DNA from: Candidatus Uhrbacteria bacterium | GTDB lineage: Bacteria > Patescibacteriota > Patescibacteriia > UBA9934 | Length of the DNA stretch: 44,829 nucleotides | Assembly: GCA_003453595.1 (NCBI GenBank) | Contig: DMOG01000015.1 | Location: forward strand, 1-44,829 | Direction: 5' to 3' | Shown here: positions 36,029-42,705 of the stretch, one piece after another | Layout: each line of letters opens with the position of its first letter | How positions within the stretch are numbered: position 1 is the first letter of the stretch | Program-made: the position numbers and the translations under genes | The notes under the pieces: model-generated | What the model was told of the DNA's origin: nothing | Seen by the model: only the letters and a program-made list of their open reading frames with translations | Database searches by the model: none

Positions 36029-36054
36029 AAGCTTGGGTTCCGGAACCCAGGCTT
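36029..36054. repeat. Palindrome in the dut-thyA gap
   Basis: AAGCTTGGGTTCC followed directly by GGAACCCAGGCTT, a 13-bp stem with one T-G pair and no loop. It lies between divergent genes and resembles the dut terminator sequence on the other side of dut. Confidence 0.6.
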
Positions 36055-36080
36055 TGATGAAAGATGTCCACAGGCAGGGG

Positions 36081-36108
36081 TTGAGAGAAAAGCTAGCTCT
36101 GATAAAGT
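36081..36108 (+). promoter_or_regulatory. thyA-like operon promoter (leaderless)
   Basis: TTGAGA (36081-36086), 16 bp, TAAAGT (36103-36108). The predicted start coincides with the A of ATG 36115. Confidence 0.55.
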
Positions 36109-36114
36109 CAGTGC

Positions 36115-36948
36115 ATGACAACCTTTGATCGTGTCTTTAGGGACGCAATTGCTAAAATCATGTTTGAAGGAGAGGAGATTTTTTCAGAACGCACTGGCAT
36201 ATCAACTCGGGCTGTCCCTGGTTTAACTTACGAGCTTTATCCAGCCCAAGGATTTCCTTTGCTTACTTTAAGGAAAATTCCTGTTCAGCTTTTTGTTTCT
36301 GAAGCGGTTTGGATGATAACAGGTGATAAGAATATCGCTTTCATGCAAAGGTTTACCAAAATTTGGGATGCTTTTGCCGAAGAAGATAATACAATGGAAT
36401 GCGCTTATGGCTATCGCTGGCGTCATCATTTTGGTCGTGATCAACTTATCGATCTGGTCGAACATTTGAAGATCGAGCCATCTTCGCGTCAAGGTGTTGT
36501 TATGATGTGGGATCCAGCCGACGATGGACTTATGGCCCCGAAAAAGAAAAATGTACCTTGTCCATTTTCTTTTACAGTTAATATTATTGGCAATAAATTA
36601 AATCTTCACTTAATCATTCGCTCAAACGACATGATGTTGGGAAACCCACATGACACTGCCGGCTTTGCGCTCTTGCAGGCCATGCTTGCGCAAGAGCTCG
36701 AAGTTGGCGTTGGCAAATTTACTGTTTCCATTTCCCATGCCCATGTTTATGGCAATCATTATGAGCAGGCGCTTACCATGCTTGAGCGCATGCCACATTT
36801 GCATGATGAAATTAAACTTGAGCTTCCTCCACAGTCTTTTCGCCGAGCATTAGAAAAAGATGTAGAATTGGTGCATGAAATTACAGCGCTATTGTCAGAC
36901 CAATATAAACCAATGAAAGCGCTTAAGAAAATGGAAATTGCATTATGA
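36115..36948 (+). CDS. Thymidylate synthase homologue with dCMP-type active site (N177D)
   Basis: A 277-aa member of the ThyA family, which transfers a one-carbon unit from methylene-tetrahydrofolate to C5 of a pyrimidine nucleotide. By gap-free alignment to E. coli ThyA, the nucleophile is C149 (C146), the phosphate-binding pair is R169/S170 (R166/S167), and D172, H210 and Y212 match D169, H207 and Y209; E63 and W84 are also kept. The uracil-reading N177 is D180 here (LGNPHDTAGF in place of LGLPFNIASY), and H147 after the Cys is Pro. Asn-to-Asp at this position is the known switch to dCMP in T4 dCMP hydroxymethylase and in mutant TS. Product may be 5-methyl- or 5-hydroxymethyl-dCMP, or still dTMP. 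It overlaps the DHFR-like gene by 4 nt. Confidence 0.88.
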   Translation: MTTFDRVFRDAIAKIMFEGEEIFSERTGISTRAVPGLTYELYPAQGFPLLTLRKIPVQLFVSEAVWMITGDKNIAFMQRFTKIWDAFAEEDNTMECAYGYRWRHHFGRDQLIDLVEHLKIEPSSRQGVVMMWDPADDGLMAPKKKNVPCPFSFTVNIIGNKLNLHLIIRSNDMMLGNPHDTAGFALLQAMLAQELEVGVGKFTVSISHAHVYGNHYEQALTMLERMPHLHDEIKLELPPQSFRRALEKDVELVHEITALLSDQYKPMKALKKMEIAL

Positions 36949-37451
36949 ACATTTTACTTATTGCAGCCATCAGTGCTGACGGGCGAATTGCTAAATCTGC
37001 AGATCAGTTGGCGAATTGGACTAGTAAAGAAGACAAGCGTTTTTTTGTTTCCAAAACAAAGGAAGCTGGGGCTTTGATTATGGGACGGAAAACTTATGAC
37101 ACCATTGGTCGCCCATTGCCAAACCGATTGAATATCATAATGTCTCGGGAGGCTGATGAATCAAAAAACATTCACGGCGAACTTGAGTACACAGCCAAAT
37201 CACCAGTTGAGATTATTGAAGAACTCAAAGCTCGTGGATTTTCATCAGTGGTAATTGGCGGCGGAACCTCAATTTATTCTTTGTTTTTAAAAGAAGGGCT
37301 AGTAACTGACTTGTATCTGACAGTAGAATCAATCCTATTTGGTTCTGGCGTTCCCCTTGTTGATAATGCCCCACAGTTAAAGTTAGATCTTCAGACAGTT
37401 GAAAAAATTGGCGAGCAATCGGTCTTGTTGCATTATAAAGTGACACTATAG
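36945..37451 (+). CDS. Dihydrofolate reductase / RibD-C-like reductase
   Basis: A 168-aa protein of the DHFR superfamily. The start MNILLIAAISADGRIA and the segment GALIMGRKTYDTIG, NIIMSRE and SSVVIGGGTSIYSLFL (the NADPH-binding GGG loop) fit both DHFR and the RibD C-terminal reductase; the ISADGRIA form is more like the latter. Overlap with the thyA-like gene (ATGA) argues that it regenerates tetrahydrofolate, which is needed only if the upstream enzyme oxidises the folate as thymidylate synthase does. DHFR is the working call; a bona fide RibD-type reductase cannot be excluded. Confidence 0.75.
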   Translation: MNILLIAAISADGRIAKSADQLANWTSKEDKRFFVSKTKEAGALIMGRKTYDTIGRPLPNRLNIIMSREADESKNIHGELEYTAKSPVEIIEELKARGFSSVVIGGGTSIYSLFLKEGLVTDLYLTVESILFGSGVPLVDNAPQLKLDLQTVEKIGEQSVLLHYKVTL

Positions 37452-37562
37452 TGTCATCCCGGCCTTAGAGCCGGGATCCATCGTTTATCGAATTCGATAG
37501 CTGATAGATTCCTGCCTTCTTTCTTTGCTAAAGCTTCGAAGGACACGATCGCAGGAATGACA
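37452..37562. repeat. Degenerate repeat between the DHFR-like and deaminase genes
   Basis: It opens TGTCATCCC and ends GGAATGACA, giving imperfect inverted ends (TGTCATyCC). The left part holds a perfect hairpin ATCCCGGC / GCCGGGAT (37456-37477); the right part has AAGCTTCGAAGGA and related short repeats. It starts directly after the DHFR-like stop. It resembles the common TGTCATTCC..GGGATCCA intergenic repeats and interrupts an otherwise tight operon. Confidence 0.6.
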
Positions 37563-37575
37563 AATAATAAAAGAT

Positions 37576-38496
37576 ATGAATGAGCCACAAATCAAATACC
37601 CATACATGCCCGAAGGGCGGGCTTTGAAATATGTTCCGCACGATCATCCTTTTATGGTTGAAGCATGCAAAGCGCGTGATACTTTGTCTGGCGACCCGGT
37701 TTTTCCCATTGGCGCGGTTTTAGTTAAAGATGGTGAAATACTTGTGCGAGTTGGAAATGGTTATAACCTTGGGGCGCATCAGATTCACATTTGCCCCCGC
37801 GTTGTGCAAGAATGTCCTAGCGGAACAGGTTATGATCTTTGTACTTTGCACGACGATCCTGGGCATGCTGAACAAATGGCAATCGACGAAGCGCAAAAGC
37901 AAGGGATTGATACTCAAGGTTCTGATCTTTACATGTACGGTCACTGGTGGGCCTGTGAGCCATGTTGGAATAAGCTCATCAAAGCTGGGATTAGAGATGT
38001 CTATGTGACCGATGATGCGCATGAGCGGTTTTCTCGTGACCGAGTTTTTGCCAAAACTCTTCAGCCAAGTGTTAAAAGTGCTTATATTTCAGGGGCGCTC
38101 ACAAATGTGGTGGGGCAAGACGGCGTAGATATAAAAAAACATTATGAAGATTTGGCCAGAGCCTGTGAGGAACTTGGTTGCTCGGCTTATGTACCACATC
38201 TCAAAACAGATCCAATTAAGAATGCGGATTTAAGTGCCCGAGAAGTTTATGATCATGATGTCAAAATGTTACTTGAAAATGATGTCATTGTGGCTGATGT
38301 AACATATCCATCTTTAGGGGTTGGCGGTGAGCTTATATTAGCTCAACAAGCCGGCAAGCCAATAGTCATGCTTTCACGAGTTGGATCTCACATCTCAAGA
38401 TTTGCAATAGGGAACCCGGCAGTCGTCTATCATGCCCAGTACGAAACTTCTAAGCAGGCATGCAAGTTTTTAAAAAACATTTTAAAGCAGTTGTAG
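37576..38496 (+). CDS. dCMP deaminase-like domain fused to DNPH1-like nucleotide N-glycosidase
   Basis: A 306-aa two-domain enzyme. Residues 1-165 form a zinc cytidine/dCMP deaminase domain: H97-A-E99 supplies a zinc ligand and the catalytic Glu, and C127-E-P-C130 the other two ligands. Residues 168-306 match the nucleoside 2-deoxyribosyltransferase-like DNPH1 (RCL) fold. Its catalytic set is intact: Y170 (AYISGALT), D228 (DHDVKML), S246 and E252 in VADVTYPSLGVGGELILA, and S271. The D228-E252 and S246-E252 spacings equal those of human DNPH1 (D80-E104, S98-E104). DNPH1 hydrolyses the glycosidic bond of 5-hydroxymethyl-dUMP. The fusion would deaminate a dCMP derivative and then split the dUMP product. 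The order of events is inferred. Confidence 0.85.
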   Translation: MNEPQIKYPYMPEGRALKYVPHDHPFMVEACKARDTLSGDPVFPIGAVLVKDGEILVRVGNGYNLGAHQIHICPRVVQECPSGTGYDLCTLHDDPGHAEQMAIDEAQKQGIDTQGSDLYMYGHWWACEPCWNKLIKAGIRDVYVTDDAHERFSRDRVFAKTLQPSVKSAYISGALTNVVGQDGVDIKKHYEDLARACEELGCSAYVPHLKTDPIKNADLSAREVYDHDVKMLLENDVIVADVTYPSLGVGGELILAQQAGKPIVMLSRVGSHISRFAIGNPAVVYHAQYETSKQACKFLKNILKQL

Positions 38497-38500
38497 TTTT

Positions 38501-38920
38501 ATGATCAACGGACGGCCGAGTTTTTGTGTGGGGGTTAATGTTTTTGTCTTGCGTGATGGTAAGATTTTGTTAGGAAAGAGAAGGAATTGTGCTGGGGAGG
38601 GAACTTGGGGGTTGCCTGGTGGGCATTTAGAAGACGGTGAAGCTATGGTGAATGCTGGAATTAGAGAATTGATGGAAGAGACTGGATTGAGCGCAGGGTC
38701 AATGGAATTTATTCATCTGGTTAATGATCGAAATCAAGACCAGCACTATATTCAAACAGGATTTTTAGCTGGGGAGGTTGAAGGGGATGTCATACTTGCT
38801 GAACCAGACAAGTGTGAGTGTTGGGAGTGGTTTGATATTAATGATTTACCCAAAGAAATCTTTCACGGACATGTAAAGCTGATTGATGCATATATTTCAA
38901 ATAAGATTTTTGTTGATTGA
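38501..38920 (+). CDS. NUDIX hydrolase, NUDT15/MTH2-like
   Basis: A 139-aa NUDIX pyrophosphatase. The box GHLEDGEAMVNAGIRELMEETG fits GX5EX7REUXEEXGU exactly. The frame VGVNVFVLRDGKILLGKRR..GTWGLPGG and the later HYIQTGFLAGEV and CECWEWFDINDLP are of the NUDT15/MTH2 group, whose members clean up damaged or modified (d)NTPs. It starts 4 nt after the deaminase-DNPH1 gene, so it very likely acts in the same pathway, possibly on 5-modified dCTP. The substrate is inferred from context. The TGA stop shows that the standard bacterial code is used. Confidence 0.88.
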   Translation: MINGRPSFCVGVNVFVLRDGKILLGKRRNCAGEGTWGLPGGHLEDGEAMVNAGIRELMEETGLSAGSMEFIHLVNDRNQDQHYIQTGFLAGEVEGDVILAEPDKCECWEWFDINDLPKEIFHGHVKLIDAYISNKIFVD

Positions 38921-38933
38921 TTGAAAAAAAATG

Positions 38934-38964
38934 AAAAACCTGGCTTTATTAGTCAGGTTTTTTT
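38934..38964. terminator. Terminator between NUDIX and dcd-like genes
   Basis: AAAAACCTGGCT and AGTCAGGTTTTT pair (one G-T) around TTATT, with T7 on one side and A on the other. It serves both convergent units. Confidence 0.85.
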
Positions 38965-38974
38965 AAATTGATTT

Positions 38975-39628
38975 TTATAGAGAGAATCGATCTTTTAGGT
39001 CTTGGAGGTTGCCGGCAGTGAGAAGGTTGCGTTCATCTGATTTGTCTACTTTGTATTTTGGTTCGCCAGAGTTTGAGTATTTTGCTTGTGACAGACCGTG
39101 TTGGTCTGCTTCTTCTGATGAGATTGGATTGCTAAGTTCTTCAAAAATGACTTGGCAGATTCGTTCGCCTGGGAAAAGGCGGAGGACTTGATCGCCGGCC
39201 TCGTTTTTCATGGGGAATATTAGGTTGCCGTTGTAGCCTGTGTCAACGATTCCAGAAAGAGATAGGTTGATACCGCGGCGATTTGTGGAAGTGCGAGGGA
39301 AGAGAATGGCCATCAGGTCAGGTGCATTCATTTCAATGCGTTCAAGGCTGGTGCCGATGACAAATTCATTTGGTAGAAGATCAAAGTATTGACCAGGCTT
39401 GAGAATGATTTCTTCAAATTGTTCAGAGTGAATATCAGTGTCTTCAATTGAGACCTTAAGAGCCACACGCCCGCGTTCTGTCATTACCCAGTTTTTAGGG
39501 ATAAGGAATTTATATCCAAGACGCAAGTCAATGGCATGAGGTTGGAGTTGAAACTTATCAAGCCCAGGCTCAAAAACAAGTTCGTTTTTATGGATCCGTT
39601 CAAGAATCGCATTTCGCGTAAGAATCAT
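38975..39628 (-). CDS. dCTP deaminase homologue lacking the catalytic glutamate
   Basis: A 217-aa member of the Dcd/dUTPase superfamily. Typical parts are LQPHAIDLRLG at the N-terminus, NEFVIGTSLERIEM, PRTSTNRRG (matching GRSSLARLG, so the R115 equivalent R117 is present), and SGIVDTGYNGNL with D129 matching E. coli D128. The catalytic Glu138 of dCTP deaminase (VLEFYN) is replaced by P139 (IFPMKN) with the same ten-residue spacing. The C-terminus (KYSNSGEPKYKVDKS) is of Dcd type. It is therefore unlikely to deaminate dCTP; it could still act as a pyrophosphatase or a regulator. It faces the NUDIX gene across a terminator. Confidence 0.85.
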   Translation of the reverse strand: MILTRNAILERIHKNELVFEPGLDKFQLQPHAIDLRLGYKFLIPKNWVMTERGRVALKVSIEDTDIHSEQFEEIILKPGQYFDLLPNEFVIGTSLERIEMNAPDLMAILFPRTSTNRRGINLSLSGIVDTGYNGNLIFPMKNEAGDQVLRLFPGERICQVIFEELSNPISSEEADQHGLSQAKYSNSGEPKYKVDKSDERNLLTAGNLQDLKDRFSL

Positions 39629-39642
39629 ATAAGACTAGATTA

Positions 39643-39735
39643 TCATATTGGAGGCTTGGCCTCCAGAGGGTCTGATAAACGCGCGAACCGCAGTCCTGTG
39701 GACTGCGGAAGAGTTTACGCGACAAGGTCGCGGTG
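39643..39735. repeat. Cluster of short hairpins upstream of dcd-like gene
   Basis: Three hairpins stand side by side: GGAGGC/GCCTCC (about 39651), CCGCAGTCC-TGT-GGACTGCGG (39688-39708) and GCGAC/GTCGC (about 39719). None has a T tract. The segment is more GC-rich than its surroundings and separates the dcd-like gene from the small gene below. Confidence 0.45.
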
Positions 39736-39739
39736 GGAG

Positions 39740-40000
39740 TCAGTTCTTTTTGAGCATCCTCTCAATTTCTGCAAGAGAGTGGATGTTGGCATAGTGATTG
39801 CCAATCTGTACGCATACGAGGATCTCACCCGTGCGTACCCATACTGATGGCTGTAATTCTTGCAGATATCGGAGAATTTCTTCTATTGTGCATCGAGTGC
39901 CAAGTGGGATGCACAAGCAGTCAAGCGCGTATCGCTTGGCATGCTTGTAGTAGATCCACCCGCGCTCACTATCCGTGATTTCTCGTTTGGTGATCGGCAT
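39740..40000 (-). CDS. Small hypothetical protein with a strong ribosome-binding site
   Basis: An 86-aa soluble protein (MPITKREITDSERGWIYYKHAKRYAL...). Its ATG is preceded on the minus strand by AGGAGG with a seven-base gap, the clearest Shine-Dalgarno site in the window, where most other genes have none. Codon composition is more GC-rich than the neighbours. I do not recognise the family. These features point to a recently acquired gene, perhaps from a phage or plasmid, but no mobile gene is next to it. Confidence 0.65.
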   Translation of the reverse strand: MPITKREITDSERGWIYYKHAKRYALDCLCIPLGTRCTIEEILRYLQELQPSVWVRTGEILVCVQIGNHYANIHSLAEIERMLKKN

Positions 40001-40002
40001 GG

Positions 40003-40016
40003 TGTTTCCTCCTGTA
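40003..40016 (-). promoter_or_regulatory. Strong Shine-Dalgarno site of the 86-aa gene
   Basis: AGGAGG lies seven bases upstream of the ATG at 40000 on the minus strand, an ideal spacing. Most starts in this window have no such site. Confidence 0.75.
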
Positions 40017-40068
40017 GTATTCTAAGCTAACCATAGCTTATATGCTCACATAGAGCAATAGAAATTAA

Positions 40069-40106
40069 AAAAAATAGCACCTGATTTCTCAAGTGCTATT
40101 TTTTAA
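40069..40106. terminator. Terminator after rplA
   Basis: AAAAATAGCAC and GTGCTATTTTT form an 11-bp stem with a 12-base loop, with A and T tracts on the two sides. It ends the gyrB/secE/nusG/rplK/rplA side and can act in both directions. Confidence 0.85.
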
Positions 40107-40113
40107 TTTTTAT

Positions 40114-40806
40114 TTACAAACTAGATAAATCAAGTTTGATTGCCGGCCCCATGGTTGAGGTTAGGGTTGCTGACTTGATAAAAATTCCTTTTGACTTTGA
40201 TGGTTTGGCTTTTTTGATAGCTTCGATAGCAGTTTTGATGTTGTCGAGCAACTTTGCCTCATCAAATGAGATTTTAGCAACAGTCATGTGGATGTTTGCT
40301 GTAGCATCATTTTTAAATGATACTTTTCCAGCTTTTTGTTCCTTGATCATCTTTTCAATATTTGTTCCCACAGTGTCTGTTTTTGGGTTTGGCATTAAGC
40401 CTCGAGGTCCCAAGATACGAGCAGCTTTTGCAAGTTTAGGCATCATTGATGGTACAGCGACTGCAACATCGAAGTTGATTTCGCCTTTTTGAACTAGCTT
40501 TTCAATATATTCTTCAGTTCCGATTATGTCAGCTCCTGCTTCTTTGGCTGCTGTTTCATTTGCAGAATCAACAAAGGCAGCAACTCGGACAACTTTTCCG
40601 CTACCATGAGGCAAGCTGATTGTTGGACGAATTTGTTGATCACTTTGTTTTGGATCGATCCCAAGGCGCATGTGGATTTCAACTGACTCATCAAACTTGG
40701 CTGGAGCAACACTTTTTAAAACTTTTATAGCTTCTTCAAGTGTGTAAAGCTTTGTTTTATCAACTGTCTTTTGCGCTTCTTTGAAACGCTTACTGTGTTT
40801 TGGCAT
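40114..40806 (-). CDS. rplA: 50S ribosomal protein L1
   Basis: L1 forms the mobile stalk near the ribosomal E site and in many bacteria represses its own operon. The 230-aa protein has HMRLGIDPKQSDQQIRPTISLPHGSGK, the domain II segment MPKLAKAARILGPRGLMPNPKTDTV and the C-terminal KSKGIFIKSATLTSTMGPAIKLD. The start at MPKHSKR (40806) matches family starts; a start at 40827 would only add a non-conserved tail. It lies downstream of rplK; no rplJ/rplL follows. Confidence 0.96.
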   Translation of the reverse strand: MPKHSKRFKEAQKTVDKTKLYTLEEAIKVLKSVAPAKFDESVEIHMRLGIDPKQSDQQIRPTISLPHGSGKVVRVAAFVDSANETAAKEAGADIIGTEEYIEKLVQKGEINFDVAVAVPSMMPKLAKAARILGPRGLMPNPKTDTVGTNIEKMIKEQKAGKVSFKNDATANIHMTVAKISFDEAKLLDNIKTAIEAIKKAKPSKSKGIFIKSATLTSTMGPAIKLDLSSL

Positions 40807-40860
40807 ATTTTTTTGTTCGTGGTTCAAATGTCACAGATGTGACTCCCACCTTACAATTAT

Positions 40861-41283
40861 TTATTTAACATCTACTCCCATTTGTTTACATGTTCCAGCA
40901 ATAATTTTCATTGCTGCTTCGACACTGTCAGTGTTTAGGTCAGGAAGTTTCTTTTCTGCGATTTCTCGCAATTGGTCTTTGGTGATAGTTCCAGCTTTTT
41001 CTGTATTTGGTTTTCCAGAACCAGATTTGATTCCAGCTGCTTTTTTGATCATGTCAGAAGCTGGGGCGGTTTTTAGAATAAAGCTAAATGAACGGTCATC
41101 GTAAATTGTTAACAATGCTGGAACGATTTCTCCGCGACGATCTTGGGTCGCATTGTTGAAGTCGTTTACAAATTGTTGAATATTGACGCCATGTTGTGAT
41201 AGCGCAGGTCCGAGTGGTGGGGCAGGAGTTGCCGCACCTCCCATAGCCTGGACTTTCATCACGACTTTGATTGGTTTTGCCAT
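40861..41283 (-). CDS. rplK: 50S ribosomal protein L11
   Basis: L11 is part of the GTPase-associated centre that contacts elongation factors and RelA. The 140-aa protein shows MQAMGGAATPAPPLGPALSQHGVNIQQFVNDFN and the C-terminal rRNA-binding domain LREIAEKKLPDLNTDSVEAAMKIIAGTCKQMGV. It precedes rplA by 54 nt, the usual order, and is separated from nusG by a 358-nt gap. Confidence 0.97.
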   Translation of the reverse strand: MAKPIKVVMKVQAMGGAATPAPPLGPALSQHGVNIQQFVNDFNNATQDRRGEIVPALLTIYDDRSFSFILKTAPASDMIKKAAGIKSGSGKPNTEKAGTITKDQLREIAEKKLPDLNTDSVEAAMKIIAGTCKQMGVDVK

Positions 41284-41641
41284 ACTTTATATTTAAGTGG
41301 ATTCCCGCAATATGGGCGACCACTGTATGAGTTAATGACGAAATAGTAGCTCATTGGCTGATTTTGGTCAAGATTGGCAGATTATTTGTCAACGGGAAGT
41401 TAAATCGTAAACAACAAATCCCCATCTTGACGCCCAGTCCATCTTCGCATAAAGCTTCAATGGATCCTTCGTAACTTCTTGATCTCCGAAGCTCGAAGAG
41501 CGAAGGATGGTTAGTAACGAAAGAGAGAGATCTTCTCGAGAAGACTTTTCCTAAGATTAAGGTGGGGATGAGTTTTAAATTGTTTAAGTTTTTGATTCCG
41601 AAAACTGGTGGTTAGATCGACATTGTCGGCTGGCTTCTGGC
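41284..41641. repeat. Gap between nusG and rplK with a degenerate inverted-repeat element
   Basis: No gene is visible. Inside, ATCCCCATCTTGA (about 41418) faces TAAGGTGGGGAT (about 41560) as imperfect inverted ends. Between them are broken inverted repeats (GGATCCTTCGTAACTT against GCGAAGGATGGTTAGTAACG) and the palindrome TCTTCTCGAGAAGA (about 41530), shared with the repeat at 31556-31622. This looks like a decayed mobile repeat inserted in the nusG-rplK operon. Promoters for rplK could lie here; I see no clear one. Confidence 0.5.
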
Positions 41642-42187
41642 CTACGCCTTCTTGATTTGTAAAAAGTCGAGTTCGACTGGAGTTTCGCGACCGAACATGG
41701 AAACGAGAACTTTGACTTTACCGCGTTGTTCATCAATCTCTGAAACTTTACCTTGCTGGCCTTTGAATGGCCCGTCAGTAATGATGATTGGATCATTCTT
41801 TTGCACATCAAATGTAAATTCTGGCTCATCAACTCCCATTCGTTTCAATAGGGCATCAATTTCTTCTTGCGCAATTGGAGTTGGGGTTGTACCTGTTCCA
41901 ATAAATCCAGTGACGCTTGGAGTGTTGCGCACAACATACCATGAGTCATCGGTAACGATCATCTCCACCAATACATAGCCAGGGAAGATTTTTTCTTCAA
42001 CGACTTTGCGTTTTCCATTTTTGATTTTAATCTTTTTTTCCTTTGGAACAAGGATTGCGAAGATTTTCTCATCCATGTCCATGGTTTCGATTCTTTGCTG
42101 AAGGCTTTCCGCAACATTTTCCTCATACCCAGAGTAGGTATGAATTGCGTACCAGCGGCGGCCATAATTGGCGGTTTGTTTTGCCAT
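41642..42187 (-). CDS. nusG: Transcription termination/antitermination factor NusG
   Basis: NusG binds RNA polymerase and links it to Rho or the ribosome. The 181-aa protein has the NGN domain (RRWYAIHTYSGYEENVAESLQQRI..EEKIFPGYVLVEMI, WYVVRNTPSVTGFIG) and the C-terminal KOW domain with NDPIIITDGPFKGQQGKVSEID. The linker between the domains is normal. Gene order secE-nusG-rplK-rplA is that of most bacteria. Confidence 0.96.
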   Translation of the reverse strand: MAKQTANYGRRWYAIHTYSGYEENVAESLQQRIETMDMDEKIFAILVPKEKKIKIKNGKRKVVEEKIFPGYVLVEMIVTDDSWYVVRNTPSVTGFIGTGTTPTPIAQEEIDALLKRMGVDEPEFTFDVQKNDPIIITDGPFKGQQGKVSEIDEQRGKVKVLVSMFGRETPVELDFLQIKKA

Positions 42188-42285
42188 ACGAGTGAATGTT
42201 TAACTTATTGAAATTGTTTAAAGCGTTAATTTCGAAACCAACACCTTAAACACCTTTTTTTGATTATGAATTACAGGTAGATTTT

Positions 42286-42555
42286 TTAAATTGAGTTCTG
42301 AACTGTGAGTTTGATAAGTTGTTCAAGACCAAGGTTAAGTACCCAGTCAAGAAGTCCAAAGTAAACTGCGAGTGCAAGACAGAAGATGATAACAATGATC
42401 GCATAGCGAGTTGTTTGCTCCTGTGTTGGCCAGCTAACCTTCTCAAGTTCTTGCTTTGACTCACGCAAGTATTTAAAGAGACGGTTGTTTGTTAGTAGTT
42501 TTGTCATAAGATTGTTTGCAAAATCTTTGTTTTTTAAAAAGCCCTTCCGGGCCAT
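42286..42555 (-). CDS. secE: Preprotein translocase subunit SecE
   Basis: The small essential subunit of the SecYEG channel. The 89-aa protein ends in a single transmembrane helix (AIIVIIFCLALAVYFGLLDWVLN) after the conserved amphipathic segment FKYLRESKQELEKVSWPTQEQT, the key SecE signature. The N-terminal basic stretch is short. It precedes nusG by 98 nt with no clear signal between. Confidence 0.95.
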   Translation of the reverse strand: MARKGFLKNKDFANNLMTKLLTNNRLFKYLRESKQELEKVSWPTQEQTTRYAIIVIIFCLALAVYFGLLDWVLNLGLEQLIKLTVQNSI

Positions 42556-42563
42556 CTGTGGAT

Positions 42564-42592
42564 AATATACTGGTATTTGTGAGGAGTGTCAA
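42564..42592 (-). promoter_or_regulatory. secE promoter (leaderless)
   Basis: On the minus strand a perfect TTGACA, exactly 17 bp, then TATATT, which ends eight bases before the secE ATG. It is the best sigma-70-type promoter in the window. Confidence 0.75.
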
Positions 42593-42655
42593 TAGAGGAA
42601 AAGACATAGAGGGCAAAGAGGCGATTCATTTTTAACTAAATTAAAGTTATATAGC

Positions 42656-42681
42656 AGAAGAACCGATAAATCGGTTCTTCT
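42656..42681. terminator. Hairpin after gyrB
   Basis: An 11-bp perfect stem (AGAAGAACCGA and its complement) with a TAAA loop between gyrB and secE. The T tract is short, so termination strength is uncertain. Confidence 0.6.
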
Positions 42682-42705
42682 TAATACTTCTTCTACCACT
42701 TTCCA

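Noticed and set aside
38501..38920. Use of the alternative code in which UGA encodes Gly (SR1/Gracilibacteria)
   Set aside because: The NUDIX gene and the YkgJ-like gene end at TGA where the family ends, and large genes contain no in-frame TGA.
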